Assembly: GCF_900129555.1 (NCBI RefSeq)
Contig: NZ_FQWC01000003.1
Location: forward strand, 1-64,000
Source of the DNA: Flavobacterium defluvii
GTDB taxonomy: Bacteria; Bacteroidota; Bacteroidia; Flavobacteriales; Flavobacteriaceae
Length of the DNA stretch: 64,000 nucleotides
Direction of reading: 5' to 3'
The notes under the pieces are model-generated. The model had not been told where the DNA came from. It was given only the letters and a program-made list of their open reading frames with translations, and searched no databases. Positions 34,834-43,533 of the stretch are shown here, piece after piece (position 1 is the first letter of the stretch; each line of letters starts with the position of its first letter). The translations under genes and the position numbers were made by a program.

Positions 34834-36501
34834 ATGAAAAACCGAATTTTATTTTTTCTTTTTATCGGTTTCATAATATTGTTCGTTTCATGCGGAACAT
34901 CAAAATCCATGCATCATAAGCCGAAACTTTCTGGCTATAATTCAGAGAAACCAATCGTTGTAAAAAAATCTGACTCGATTTTTGTCTCAGGAAAAAATTC
35001 TCTTTTAAAAAATAAACAAGGTCTTTGGGAATTGTATGCCGAAGGCGATCCGCTGGAAATTGGTTTAAATACAGGAGCGTTGACAGATTCGCTGCTAAAA
35101 AAACAGCAGCAGATTTTCTTCTCAAAAATAAAAGATTTTATTCCGTCTGGTTTTCAGCAGAGAATACTTCGTCAATTTTTAAAATGGTACAACCGAAAAT
35201 TATATTTGAATGTACCGGAAGAATATCAAACGGAAATTTACGGCGTTTCTGAATATAGTTCTGATGAATTTAATTATATCGCACCAAAATACCAGCGTGG
35301 TTTATATCTTCATGGCGCACACGATATTGGGCACGCTTTGCAGGATTTGGCTTTGGTGGGCTGTTCGTCTTTTGCTGTTTGGAATGAAAAAACCGAAGAC
35401 GGAAATTTAATTCTTGGTCGTAATTTTGATTTTTATGTAAATGACGCTTTCGCGGAAAATAAAATCATAGCGTTTATAAATCCGAAAGAAGGTTACAAAT
35501 TTATGATGGTTACCTGGCCCGGAATGATTGGTGCGGTTTCCGGAATGAATCAGCAAGGATTAACGGTTACAATTAATGCATCAAAATCTAAAATTCCACT
35601 GATTGCAAAAACACCAATTTCTATTTTGACGCGTGAAATTTTACAGCACGCCAAAAATATAGACGAAGCAACTGCAATTGCAAAAAAAAGAAAAGTATTT
35701 GTTTCTGAATCTATTATGGTTGGAAGCGCCAATGATAATAAAGCTATTTTGATTGAAGTTTCGCCAAAAAAAATGGATGTTTACGATGTTTCAAATAACG
35801 ATCAGTTAATTTGCTCGAATCATTTTCAGGGCGATGCTTTTAAAAATGATAAACGAAATCAGGAGCAGATTCTCAACAGTCATTCTGAATATCGTTTTGA
35901 AAGAATGGCAGAACTTTTAGCCGAAAACTCAAAAGTAAATCCAAAAATTGCTTCGCAAATTCTTCGAAATAAAAACGGGTTAAAAGATATTCCGCTTGGT
36001 TATGGTTCCGAAAAAGCCTTGAATCAGTTAATGGCACATCACGGGATTATTTTTGAGCCTAAAGAAAAATTGGTTTGGGTTTCGGCAAATCCGTATCAAC
36101 TGGGCGAATTTGTCTGTTATGATTTGAATTGGATTTTTAATGAAAGAAAAAATGATTCGCTAATTTCTTTTCAAAAAGAAAATTTGAATATTGCCCAAGA
36201 TCCGTTTTTAGAAACAATGGCTTTTTTAAATTATAAAAAGTTTAAAATTGAAGATCGCAAAATAGATTCATTTCTTGAAAATAAAGAAAAAATTTCTACA
36301 GAATTCATTCAAAATTATCAATCATTAAACCCTGATTATTGGGTTGTATATTATAAGGCAGGATTGTACTTTTACCAAATAAAAGATTTTCAGCAGGCAA
36401 AACTTAATTTTGAGAAAGCGTTGACGAAAGAAATTACAACATTGCCTGAAAAAGAAAAAATTGAAAAATATTTAAAAAAAATCAAAAGAAAGTTACAATG
36501 A
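34834..36501 (+). CDS. C45-type Ntn acyltransferase/hydrolase lipoprotein
   Basis: The protein has 555 residues. The start IILFVSCGTSKS is a lipobox, so it is an envelope lipoprotein. The Ntn-hydrolase core has the autocatalytic Cys177 in LVGCSSFAVWNE followed by GNLILGRNFDFY, the pattern of acyl-CoA:6-aminopenicillanate acyltransferases (peptidase family C45). Processing between Gly176 and Cys177 would create the active N-terminal Cys. The last 100 residues are TPR-like. Such an enzyme can form or break an amide or ester, so it is a candidate for joining or remodelling the flexirubin ester outside the cytoplasm. It overlaps the ligase gene by 4 bases (ATGA). Confidence 0.82.
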   Translation: MKNRILFFLFIGFIILFVSCGTSKSMHHKPKLSGYNSEKPIVVKKSDSIFVSGKNSLLKNKQGLWELYAEGDPLEIGLNTGALTDSLLKKQQQIFFSKIKDFIPSGFQQRILRQFLKWYNRKLYLNVPEEYQTEIYGVSEYSSDEFNYIAPKYQRGLYLHGAHDIGHALQDLALVGCSSFAVWNEKTEDGNLILGRNFDFYVNDAFAENKIIAFINPKEGYKFMMVTWPGMIGAVSGMNQQGLTVTINASKSKIPLIAKTPISILTREILQHAKNIDEATAIAKKRKVFVSESIMVGSANDNKAILIEVSPKKMDVYDVSNNDQLICSNHFQGDAFKNDKRNQEQILNSHSEYRFERMAELLAENSKVNPKIASQILRNKNGLKDIPLGYGSEKALNQLMAHHGIIFEPKEKLVWVSANPYQLGEFVCYDLNWIFNERKNDSLISFQKENLNIAQDPFLETMAFLNYKKFKIEDRKIDSFLENKEKISTEFIQNYQSLNPDYWVVYYKAGLYFYQIKDFQQAKLNFEKALTKEITTLPEKEKIEKYLKKIKRKLQ

Positions 36502-37787
36502 TTCCAGCAATAGAAAAAGATTCTTTAGAAGAAATTAAAATTTTTCAAGAAAAAAAACTTACTGAACTTTTAGAATATATAAGTAAAAATTCTCCTTTTT
36601 ATAAAAGACTTTTTGCCGGACAAAATATTGACATTTCAAAAATTAAAACGCTTGAAGATTTACAATTTTTGCCTGTTACTACCAAAGAAGATTTACAACA
36701 ATATAACGATGATTTTGTATGCGTTGCGCAAAATAAAATTATCGACTATGCCTCTACTTCCGGGACTTTAGGCGATCCGGTAACCTTTGGTTTAACTGAT
36801 TCTGATCTTGACAGACTGGCTTATAACGAAGCCATTTCATTTGCCTGCGCCGGAATTGCCGACGGTGATGTTGTGCAGTTGATGACAACAATTGACAGAA
36901 AATTTATGGCTGGTCTGGCTTATTTTTTAGGTCTGAGAAAATTGAAAGTGGGGGTTATTCGTGTAGGTGCAGGAATTCCGGAAATGCAATGGGATTCGAT
37001 TTTAAAATACAATCCGACTTATTTAATTACGGTTCCGTCATTCTTATTGAAGTTAATTGAATATGCTGAAATTCACGGAATCGATTATAATAATTCGAGT
37101 GTAAAAGGTGCAGTTTGCATTGGAGAATCTTTGCGCGATCAGGATTTTTCGATGAATACTTTATCTAAAAAAATTACTGATAAATGGAATATTAAGTTAT
37201 TCTCGACTTATGCTTCTACTGAAATGAGTACTGCTTTTACCGAATGTGAACACGGCAACGGCGGTCATCATCATCCGGAATTAATTATAGTCGAAGTTTT
37301 GGATGAAAATAATATTCCTGTAAAAAATGGTGAATCGGGAGAACTTACTTTTACCACTTTAGGAATTGAAGCGATGCCTTTGCTTCGTTTTAAAACCGGC
37401 GATATTGTACAGCTGCATAATGAACCATGCGCGTGCGGAAGAAATACATTACGTGTCGGCCCGGTTATTGGCCGTAAAAAACAAATGATAAAATACAAAG
37501 GAACAACGCTTTATCCTCCAGCGATGAACGATGTTTTAAGCGGATTTGACAATATCGAAAACCATATTATCGAAATTTCTACAAACGAGTTGGGTACTGA
37601 TGAAATCGTAATTAAAATTGCCGTTAAAAATCAAACACCAGAATTTTTACAGGAAATAAAAGACCACTTCAGAGCAAAATTACGAGTAACACCAAAAATA
37701 GAATTTGCTTCAAAAGAAGTTTTAAATCCCTTGGTTTTTAATCCAATGAGCCGAAAACCAATTCGGTTTTTTGATTATAGATCTTAG
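36498..37787 (+). CDS. AMP-dependent ligase, PaaK-like (4-hydroxycinnamate activation)
   Basis: The protein has 429 residues. The nucleotide loop is DYASTSGTLGDPVTFGLT at about 82-99, the A-site block STYASTEMSTAFTECE, and RFKTGDIVQL with a PCACGRNTLR Cys pair as in phenylacetate-CoA ligases. GRKKQMIKYKGTTLYPPAM matches the PaaK hinge and C-terminal lid. It most likely adenylates the 4-hydroxycinnamate from TAL and loads it on CoA or directly on an ACP. It is the last gene of the pigment operon. Confidence 0.87.
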   Translation: MIPAIEKDSLEEIKIFQEKKLTELLEYISKNSPFYKRLFAGQNIDISKIKTLEDLQFLPVTTKEDLQQYNDDFVCVAQNKIIDYASTSGTLGDPVTFGLTDSDLDRLAYNEAISFACAGIADGDVVQLMTTIDRKFMAGLAYFLGLRKLKVGVIRVGAGIPEMQWDSILKYNPTYLITVPSFLLKLIEYAEIHGIDYNNSSVKGAVCIGESLRDQDFSMNTLSKKITDKWNIKLFSTYASTEMSTAFTECEHGNGGHHHPELIIVEVLDENNIPVKNGESGELTFTTLGIEAMPLLRFKTGDIVQLHNEPCACGRNTLRVGPVIGRKKQMIKYKGTTLYPPAMNDVLSGFDNIENHIIEISTNELGTDEIVIKIAVKNQTPEFLQEIKDHFRAKLRVTPKIEFASKEVLNPLVFNPMSRKPIRFFDYRS

Positions 37788-37796
37788 TATTAGGTA

Positions 37797-37890
37797 CAAA
37801 GAGGCAAAGGTTCAGAGGGACAAAGGCTATGTAATTGCTTGATAAAAAAACCTTTGAACCTTTGTTGCTATGAACCTTTGAACCTCAATT
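37797..37890. repeat. Intergenic inverted repeat with AAAGGTTCA words
   Basis: CAAAGAGGCAAAGGTTCAG and GGACAAAGGC are mirrored by ACCTTTGAACCTTTG and GAACCTTTGAACCTC across a short AT loop. The region lies between the pigment ligase and dusB and may end the operon. It also contains a false upstream start for dusB. Confidence 0.6.
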
Positions 37891-37937
37891 TGGTACAAAT
37901 TGAACTAAAAGTTGTAATTTTGCAAAAAATTACGAAG

Positions 37938-38930
37938 ATGGTCAAGATTGGCAACATAGAATTACCAGAATTTCCTTTACTACTCGCACCGATGGAAGAT
38001 GTTAGTGATCCGCCGTTTCGCAGATTATGCAAAACGCATGGTGCTGACATGATGTATTCTGAATTTATTTCTTCGGAAGGATTGATTCGTGACGCTATTA
38101 AAAGCCGCATGAAACTGGATATTTTTGATTACGAACGTCCTGTTGGAATTCAGATTTTTGGTGGTGATGAGGAAGCAATGGAAATGTCGTCTAAAATTGT
38201 TTCTACCGTAAAACCGGATTTAGTGGATATCAATTTCGGATGTCCGGTAAAAAAAGTCGTTTGCCGCGGAGCTGGAGCTGGAGTATTAAAAGATGTTGAT
38301 TTGATGGTTCGCCTAACAAAAGCGGTTATCAAAGGAACTGATTTGCCTGTTACGGTAAAAACCCGTTTAGGCTGGGATGAAAATTCAATTAATATTGATG
38401 AAGTTGCTGAAAGGCTTCAAGATATTGGTGTTCAGGCTTTAACAATTCACGCTAGAACTCGTGCTCAAATGTACAAAGGCCATTCTGACTGGTCGCATAT
38501 TGCACGTGTAAAAAACAACCCAAGAATTACAATGCCTATTTTCGGAAACGGCGATATCGACAGTCCGGAAAAAGCATTACATTATAAAAACGAATATGGA
38601 ATTGACGGTATCATGATTGGTCGTGCTGCGATTGGGTATCCGTGGATTTTTAATGAAATCAAACACTATTTTAAAACTGGTGAGCACTTACCCGCTCCAA
38701 CGGTTATTGATCGTGTTGAAGCTGCCAGAAACCACCTAAAATGGTCTATGGAATGGAAAGGCGAACGTTTAGGAATAGTAGAAATGCGTCGTCATTATAC
38801 GAACTATTTCAAAGGAATTCATTCGTTTAAAGAATTCAAACAAAAACTGGTTACAACTGATGCCCCTGAAGATTTATTCGCAATTATGAAAGAGATTGAG
38901 CAGGTTTATGCAGGATATGAGTTTGTGTGA
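37938..38930 (+). CDS. dusB: tRNA-dihydrouridine synthase DusB
   Basis: The start is ATG 37938 (MVKIGNIELPEFPLLLAPM). The frame is open further upstream, but that part is repeat DNA. The protein has 330 residues with the Dus TIM barrel: LAPMEDVSDPPFRRLC, DINFGCPVKKV with the catalytic Cys (about 98) and GAGAGVLKD, VKTRLGWD, and NGDI followed by GIMIGRAAIGYPW. It reduces uridines in tRNA using FMN and NADPH. The YoeB/YefM genes lie downstream on the other strand. Confidence 0.92.
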   Translation: MVKIGNIELPEFPLLLAPMEDVSDPPFRRLCKTHGADMMYSEFISSEGLIRDAIKSRMKLDIFDYERPVGIQIFGGDEEAMEMSSKIVSTVKPDLVDINFGCPVKKVVCRGAGAGVLKDVDLMVRLTKAVIKGTDLPVTVKTRLGWDENSINIDEVAERLQDIGVQALTIHARTRAQMYKGHSDWSHIARVKNNPRITMPIFGNGDIDSPEKALHYKNEYGIDGIMIGRAAIGYPWIFNEIKHYFKTGEHLPAPTVIDRVEAARNHLKWSMEWKGERLGIVEMRRHYTNYFKGIHSFKEFKQKLVTTDAPEDLFAIMKEIEQVYAGYEFV

Positions 38931-38966
38931 TATAAAAAAACCTTCAATACTGAAGGTTTTTTTATA
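38931..38966. terminator. Bidirectional terminator between dusB and yoeB
   Basis: TATAAAAAAACCTTCA (38931-38946) and TGAAGGTTTTTTTATA (38951-38966) are perfect inverted arms with a 4-nt loop and A/T runs on both sides. It ends dusB on the + strand and yoeB on the - strand. Confidence 0.88.
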
Positions 38967-38970
38967 TCCA

Positions 38971-39246
38971 TTAATCATCATAATGAAATCGACATTGTAT
39001 AATTATACATTTTTGATCGATTCCTTTTGTTCCTAATACTTTATAAACTAATCGATGTTCTCCATTAATTCTTCGAGACCAAAAACTTTTTAAATCATGT
39101 TTCAAAGGTTCTGGTTTTCCAATTCCTTTAAATGGGTTTTCTCTAATCGATTTAATTAATTCTTTTATTTTTAGTGCAGTATCTGTATCGTTTTCAATCC
39201 AATATTCAAACTCTTCCCATCCATTTTTTGTAAAACAAATATCCAT
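38971..39246 (-). CDS. yoeB: YoeB-family mRNA-cleaving toxin
   Basis: The protein has 91 residues. The YoeB signature is clear: ENPFKGIGKPEPLKHDLKSF, then WSRRINGEHRLVYKV and a final CRFHYDD. Glu, Arg and His residues known to act in ribosome-dependent mRNA cleavage are kept. The gene ends next to the dusB terminator and follows the antitoxin gene by 10 bases. Confidence 0.92.
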   Translation of the reverse strand: MDICFTKNGWEEFEYWIENDTDTALKIKELIKSIRENPFKGIGKPEPLKHDLKSFWSRRINGEHRLVYKVLGTKGIDQKCIIIQCRFHYDD

Positions 39247-39256
39247 ATTGATTCTG

Positions 39257-39514
39257 TTATAATTCCTCTAAATTATAAGATGTCAATTTTCCACTTTCCA
39301 TTTGTTCAATAGATTCTGAAAGTCTTTTTCTATTTGCCTTAGTGGATAATAAATGTTGCGTTTCCAATATAGAATTGTACTCTTTCATTGAAATTATTAC
39401 AACAGCATCTTCTTCAGTATTTCTTGGAACAACAATTATTTCTGAGGATTCTGATACTTCATCAAAATAGTTTTTAATGTTTTTTCTTAATGTAGAGATT
39501 GTAATGGCTTTCAT
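39257..39514 (-). CDS. yefM: YefM-family antitoxin
   Basis: The protein has 85 residues. The N-terminal Phd/YefM DNA-binding part is [19 protein letters not shown] with [15 protein letters not shown]; the C-terminal half, which would wrap the toxin, ends in Leu-Glu-rich sequence. It is the first gene of the pair and should repress its own promoter through the palindrome just upstream. Confidence 0.92.
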   Translation of the reverse strand: MKAITISTLRKNIKNYFDEVSESSEIIVVPRNTEEDAVVIISMKEYNSILETQHLLSTKANRKRLSESIEQMESGKLTSYNLEEL

Positions 39515-39530
39515 AATATAGTACTTTTAA

Positions 39531-39550
39531 TTGTACATCCAAATGTACAA
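39531..39550 (-). promoter_or_regulatory. YefM operator palindrome overlapping a -7 element
   Basis: TTGTACAT (39531-39538), spacer CCAA, ATGTACAA (39543-39550) is a perfect inverted repeat 16 bases before the antitoxin start. On the minus strand TACATTTG (39540-39547) fits TAnnTTTG, so the operator covers the promoter core. YefM/YoeB operators typically have a TGTACA core, which is present in both arms. Confidence 0.75.
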
Positions 39551-39595
39551 CATTTTATTGGTTAAAAATTGTTTTGTAATTATTTAACTTTTTTA

Positions 39596-39624
39596 TGCAA
39601 AAAAAGCCTTCGAAGGCCTTTTTG
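39596..39624 (-). terminator. Terminator of the MATE gene
   Basis: AAAAAAGCCTT and AAGGCCTTTTT flank a CG centre (the core GCCTTCGAAGGC is self-complementary at 39606-39617), ending in a T-rich tail just after the MATE stop on the minus strand. Confidence 0.75.
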
Positions 39625-39629
39625 AAATA

Positions 39630-41057
39630 TCATACTTGAACTCTTTTCCATTTTCCTCTTTTATAAAAAACAATCCCAGCGAGAGTAATTGCAGTTTCGG
39701 CAACGGGAATAGCAATAAAAACTCCTGTTGGTCCCATATTAAAATGCTTCGCTAAAACAAAAGCTAATGGAATTTGGAACAGCCAAAATCCAAAGAAATT
39801 AATTCCGGTTGGTGTCCAGGTATCTCCTGCTCCGTTGAAAGTATTGATCAAAACCATTCCGATTCCGTAGAAAATAAATCCAATACTCATGATCTGCAAA
39901 GCTTCTACTGCAATGGTTTTTACCATTTCATCGTTCGTAAAAAAGGAAATTATATATTGACCAAAACTTAATGTTATAATCATAATCGAAGCCATGAAAA
40001 TTACATTGTACTTTGCTGTGGTATAAACTGATTTCTCGGCACGTTCAATTTGTTTAGCACCCAGATTTTGTCCCACTAGAGTTGCCGCAGCATTACTTAA
40101 TCCCCAAGCCGGAAGTATGAAAAACATCATGATTCTCAATGCTGTCTGATAACCCGCAGAACCGTGATCACCTCCGGTTGTAGCTACTAATTGTGCTAAA
40201 AAAATCCAGCTGCAAGATGCAATTACGAATTGTAAAATTCCCGGTGCGGCAATTTTTACCAAAGCTTTTATCTGTTTAAAATCTGGAGCAAAATAGGCGA
40301 TTTTGATTTTTAAAATTCCATTTCCGAAAAACAAATGATAAACCTGATATAAAAGTCCTATACTTCTTCCAAGAGTCGTTGCCAAAGCAGCACCAACTAA
40401 TCCAAAAGCCGGAATTGGTCCTAGGCCATTAATTAAAATCGGACATAAAATAATATTACAAATATTGGCGATCCAAAGGCTTTTCATTGCAATTGCAGCA
40501 TTTCCTGCTCCGCGGAAAATTCCGTTTATCAAAAACAAAAGCATAATGCATAAGCTGGAACCAATCATAATCTGTGTAAATCTGAAACCGTGCTCGGCAG
40601 CATTTACAGAAGCGCCCATTAAAAGCAGAATATCTTTTGCATAAATAATTCCGAAAATGCTCAATACACTATTAACTGCAAATGCTATAATGATAGCCTG
40701 CATTCCGGCTTTTGCGGCAGCGACTGGATCTTTTTCTCCAATACGTCTGGCTACGACAGCTGTTGCCGCCATGCTCATTCCTATCGCGAGAGAATATATA
40801 ATGGTTAAAACTGATTCTGTTAAACCAACTGTCTGAATGGCAAAACTGCTGTGTTCTAAATGCCCAACGAAATATAAATCGACCAAAGCAAAAACTGATT
40901 CCATCATCATTTCTAAAACCATCGGAATGGCTAATAGAATTACAGCTTTTTTTATACTTCCGGCAGTATAATCAAATGATTCGTCGCCTTTTAAGGCTTG
41001 TTTTAAAGTGGTAAAAAATTTAGAAAAAAAACTTTTTTGTATAGTTGTTTCTGTCAT
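39630..41057 (-). CDS. MATE-family efflux transporter
   Basis: The protein has 475 residues with about twelve membrane segments in two related halves. Family words are visible: VDLYFVGHLEHSSFAIQTVGL in helix 2, and NLGAKQIERAEKSVY between the halves. It should export cationic or hydrophobic compounds using Na+ or H+ gradients. It is monocistronic; the substrate cannot be told. A 170-bp gap precedes it. Confidence 0.9.
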   Translation of the reverse strand: MTETTIQKSFFSKFFTTLKQALKGDESFDYTAGSIKKAVILLAIPMVLEMMMESVFALVDLYFVGHLEHSSFAIQTVGLTESVLTIIYSLAIGMSMAATAVVARRIGEKDPVAAAKAGMQAIIIAFAVNSVLSIFGIIYAKDILLLMGASVNAAEHGFRFTQIMIGSSLCIMLLFLINGIFRGAGNAAIAMKSLWIANICNIILCPILINGLGPIPAFGLVGAALATTLGRSIGLLYQVYHLFFGNGILKIKIAYFAPDFKQIKALVKIAAPGILQFVIASCSWIFLAQLVATTGGDHGSAGYQTALRIMMFFILPAWGLSNAAATLVGQNLGAKQIERAEKSVYTTAKYNVIFMASIMIITLSFGQYIISFFTNDEMVKTIAVEALQIMSIGFIFYGIGMVLINTFNGAGDTWTPTGINFFGFWLFQIPLAFVLAKHFNMGPTGVFIAIPVAETAITLAGIVFYKRGKWKRVQV

Positions 41058-41125
41058 GATATGTTAGGATAAATGATAAAATTGTCCAGTTGGAGAATCT
41101 GAACTGAAAAAATAAAAACGTAAGT

Positions 41126-41157
41126 ATCCTAATTATTCTAAAAAATAAAATTAGGAT
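41126..41157. repeat. Inverted repeat upstream of MATE
   Basis: ATCCTAAT (41126-41133) and ATTAGGAT (41150-41157) form a perfect 8-bp inverted repeat with a 16-nt AT-rich loop, between the MATE start and the end of the permease gene. It may be an operator or a weak terminator for the upstream permease. Confidence 0.4.
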
Positions 41158-41227
41158 TAGGCAGAAACAATCATATGCTGTAGATTTTCAAGGCGGTAAA
41201 TATAAGTAATATTTTGAAAGAAAATAT

Positions 41228-42427
41228 TTAATCTAACAATTTTTTACTTACACGACTGCTTGCAATTAAGGAAGCTATAAATCCAAGCGAAACAATTGTT
41301 GCCATTACAATTAAAACATTTTCGAGTGTAAAAACAACCGGATAAGCCAGGGTTGGCGTGATCATAATTAATTCGAATTGCTGCTGCAGAATTACCAGAA
41401 TAATTCCTAAAGTCAAACCAATTAGACCTCCAAAAATACTTAGCAGAGTTCCCTGCAGCAAAAAGATTCTTCTAAGACTATTAATTTCTGTTCCAAGATT
41501 AAAAAGAGTTTTAAGATTTCCTTTTTTATCCAAAATCATCATAATCAAAGCACCGATTAAATTAAAAAGTGCTACAATAATCACAAGTGTAAAAATGAGA
41601 TACACCGCAATATTTTCGGTATTGAGCATTTTGTATAAAGACTCGTTTAATTGTGCTCTATTCTTTAAAGTAATTTTGTTATTGAAAATTTTTTGAAGCT
41701 TTGCTTTTACTGCATTTTCATCTGTGTTGTCTTTAAGATGAAATTCAATTCCAGAAATCTGATTCGGTTTATACATCAATAATTCCTGAGTTAAACCTAA
41801 ATCTGCAAATACATATTTTGAATCTAAATCTTCACTGATAGAGTAAATTCCAACTGGGAGAACATCCGTTTTATTAAATGCTTCTTCCGGATTTTCGATT
41901 GCTCCTTTTCCTGGTTTGGGAGCATATATTTGCAAAGGATTTTCAAAATCCAGAATTCCAAGAGAGAAATCCTGTGCAATCCCGTAACCAATGACAACCT
42001 GATAAGAATCTGGTCGCAGCCATTGTCCGTTGAAAAGCTTTTTTTTAATATCATTTACAACAGGATATACACTATCAACTCCTTTTAAGTACGTTACGTG
42101 CTGTTTATCTTTGAACATAAATAAAACACGTTCTTCGATAATTTTGGTGTAAGATGCAACACCTGTTATTTTTTTTATTTCCTGTTCTTGTGGCGGAGTA
42201 ATAAAAAATGATTTTCCTAATGTACTGGTCATTTTTAAGTCGGGATCGATCTCGTTTGTGAACGAGAGGCTAAAAACTTTTAATCCGCTAAAAACAGATA
42301 AAACCACAAACAAAGCCATTGTTCCAACAATGATTCCCATGCTGGCAATGTAATTAATAATATTAATAGCGTTGTTTTTACTTCGGCTAAAAATATAACG
42401 TTTGGCTATGTAAAATGGGAAATTCAA
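41228..42427 (-). CDS. FtsX-type ABC transporter permease (LolC/LolE-like)
   Basis: The protein has 399 residues. An N-terminal membrane segment follows FYIAKRYIFSRSKNNAINIINYIA, which is typical of LolC/LolE; then comes a large periplasmic domain and three C-terminal membrane segments. It should act in lipoprotein release from the inner membrane. Unlike proteobacterial lolCDE, the ATPase is not adjacent. It starts one base after the rbfA stop, so both are in one operon. Confidence 0.87.
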   Translation of the reverse strand: MNFPFYIAKRYIFSRSKNNAINIINYIASMGIIVGTMALFVVLSVFSGLKVFSLSFTNEIDPDLKMTSTLGKSFFITPPQEQEIKKITGVASYTKIIEERVLFMFKDKQHVTYLKGVDSVYPVVNDIKKKLFNGQWLRPDSYQVVIGYGIAQDFSLGILDFENPLQIYAPKPGKGAIENPEEAFNKTDVLPVGIYSISEDLDSKYVFADLGLTQELLMYKPNQISGIEFHLKDNTDENAVKAKLQKIFNNKITLKNRAQLNESLYKMLNTENIAVYLIFTLVIIVALFNLIGALIMMILDKKGNLKTLFNLGTEINSLRRIFLLQGTLLSIFGGLIGLTLGIILVILQQQFELIMITPTLAYPVVFTLENVLIVMATIVSLGFIASLIASSRVSKKLLD

Positions 42428-42428
42428 A

Positions 42429-42821
42429 TTATGATTTTCTTCTTTTTTCTAAAAGATCACGGTTTTCTATTGGGTTTTCTTTTCCTGCTAATGCATTGTC
42501 AATTTTCTCAATATAATCTAAAGAGTCATCGATAAAGAAAACTAAATTTGGCACACGGCGCAATTGCAAACGAACGCGCTGTGATAAATCATGTTTAATT
42601 AAAGTGGTATTTGATTTTATTCCTTCTAAAGTTTCTTTTGCTTTTTCTTGTGGAAAAATGCTTAAATATACTGTTGCCACAGATAAATCTGAGGTTACAC
42701 TAACTTTGGATACTGAAATTACCAAATTGCTAACTCCGTTTTTTCTCACTTCACCTTGCAGAATATCAACCAGATCTTTCTGAATTACACTGCCTATTTT
42801 TTTCTGTCTATTTGTTTCCAT
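42429..42821 (-). CDS. rbfA: Ribosome-binding factor A
   Basis: The protein has 130 residues with a KH-like fold. VISVSKVSVTSDLSVATVYLSIFP and LRRVPNLVFFIDDSLDYIEKID are the two RbfA family blocks. It assists 30S subunit maturation. A minus-strand TAnnTTTG-like word (42826-42833) lies just before the start, but the implied leader would be almost absent. Confidence 0.93.
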   Translation of the reverse strand: METNRQKKIGSVIQKDLVDILQGEVRKNGVSNLVISVSKVSVTSDLSVATVYLSIFPQEKAKETLEGIKSNTTLIKHDLSQRVRLQLRRVPNLVFFIDDSLDYIEKIDNALAGKENPIENRDLLEKRRKS

Positions 42822-43014
42822 AGTGCAAAAATACTATTTTAAATTCAATCGATGCAATTTCAAATTAAGTAACCAATTATTATTGAAACTTAACTTTTCT
42901 TTTTCAAAAAATTTATATAGCTTAAACTTTTTAATTCCTTTGAAAGCTGATAAAGATCATATTAATCATCAGAATATTTTTACACATTTGATGTAAATAT
43001 AAAACTGATCTATT

Positions 43015-43434
43015 ATGAAAAAAAGAGAACCAATTAGTCATATTATGACTAAAACTGTAGTAACTGTAAATCAAAATGATGATTTAAGAAAAGTAGTAGA
43101 AAAACTAAAATCGAATTCGATTCGACATCTTCCTGTTGTAAACGGAAAAGAGGTTGTGGGAATTATAAGCCGTACCGATATTAATCGTCTTACTTTTGGT
43201 GCTTTATTTGACGGGCAGGACGGTATGGATGAAGCAATACTGGACATGCTGACAATTCCTCAGGTTATGACATCAAAACCTAAAACCCTGCCTTCTGATA
43301 CAATTATTAAAGACTTGGCATCGATATTTGTAAAAGAAGAATTCCATGCATTGCCCGTTGTGGATAATGGAGAATTGAAAGGAATTGTAACAACAACGGA
43401 TGTTATTAAATATTTTTTAGAACAATATGATTAG
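43015..43434 (+). CDS. CBS-domain pair protein
   Basis: The protein has 139 residues made of two CBS domains: ISHIMTKTVVTVNQNDDLRKVVEKL with GKEVVGIISRTDI, and QVMTSKPKTLPSDTIIKDLASIFV with GELKGIVTTTDVI. Such proteins bind adenine nucleotides and sense energy state. It stands alone in a 193-bp upstream gap, between convergent and divergent neighbours. Confidence 0.88.
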   Translation: MKKREPISHIMTKTVVTVNQNDDLRKVVEKLKSNSIRHLPVVNGKEVVGIISRTDINRLTFGALFDGQDGMDEAILDMLTIPQVMTSKPKTLPSDTIIKDLASIFVKEEFHALPVVDNGELKGIVTTTDVIKYFLEQYD

Positions 43435-43504
43435 TCCCAATCCAATATTAAAATAGTGTATCGAGACTATCCCTGTTTTTAATTATGAATACATTTGATT
43501 CATA

Positions 43505-43533
43505 AAAAAGGGAGCTTTTAAGCTCCCTTTTCT
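43505..43533. terminator. Bidirectional terminator between the CBS gene and the EnvC-like gene
   Basis: AAAGGGAGCTT (43507-43517), loop TT, AAGCTCCCTTT (43520-43530), with A and T runs on the outer sides, lies between two convergent genes. Confidence 0.88.

Noticed and set aside
37839..37937. Upstream extension of dusB by 33 residues
   Set aside because: The extension is encoded by the AAAGGTTCA inverted repeat, while ATG 37938 gives the normal DusB start.
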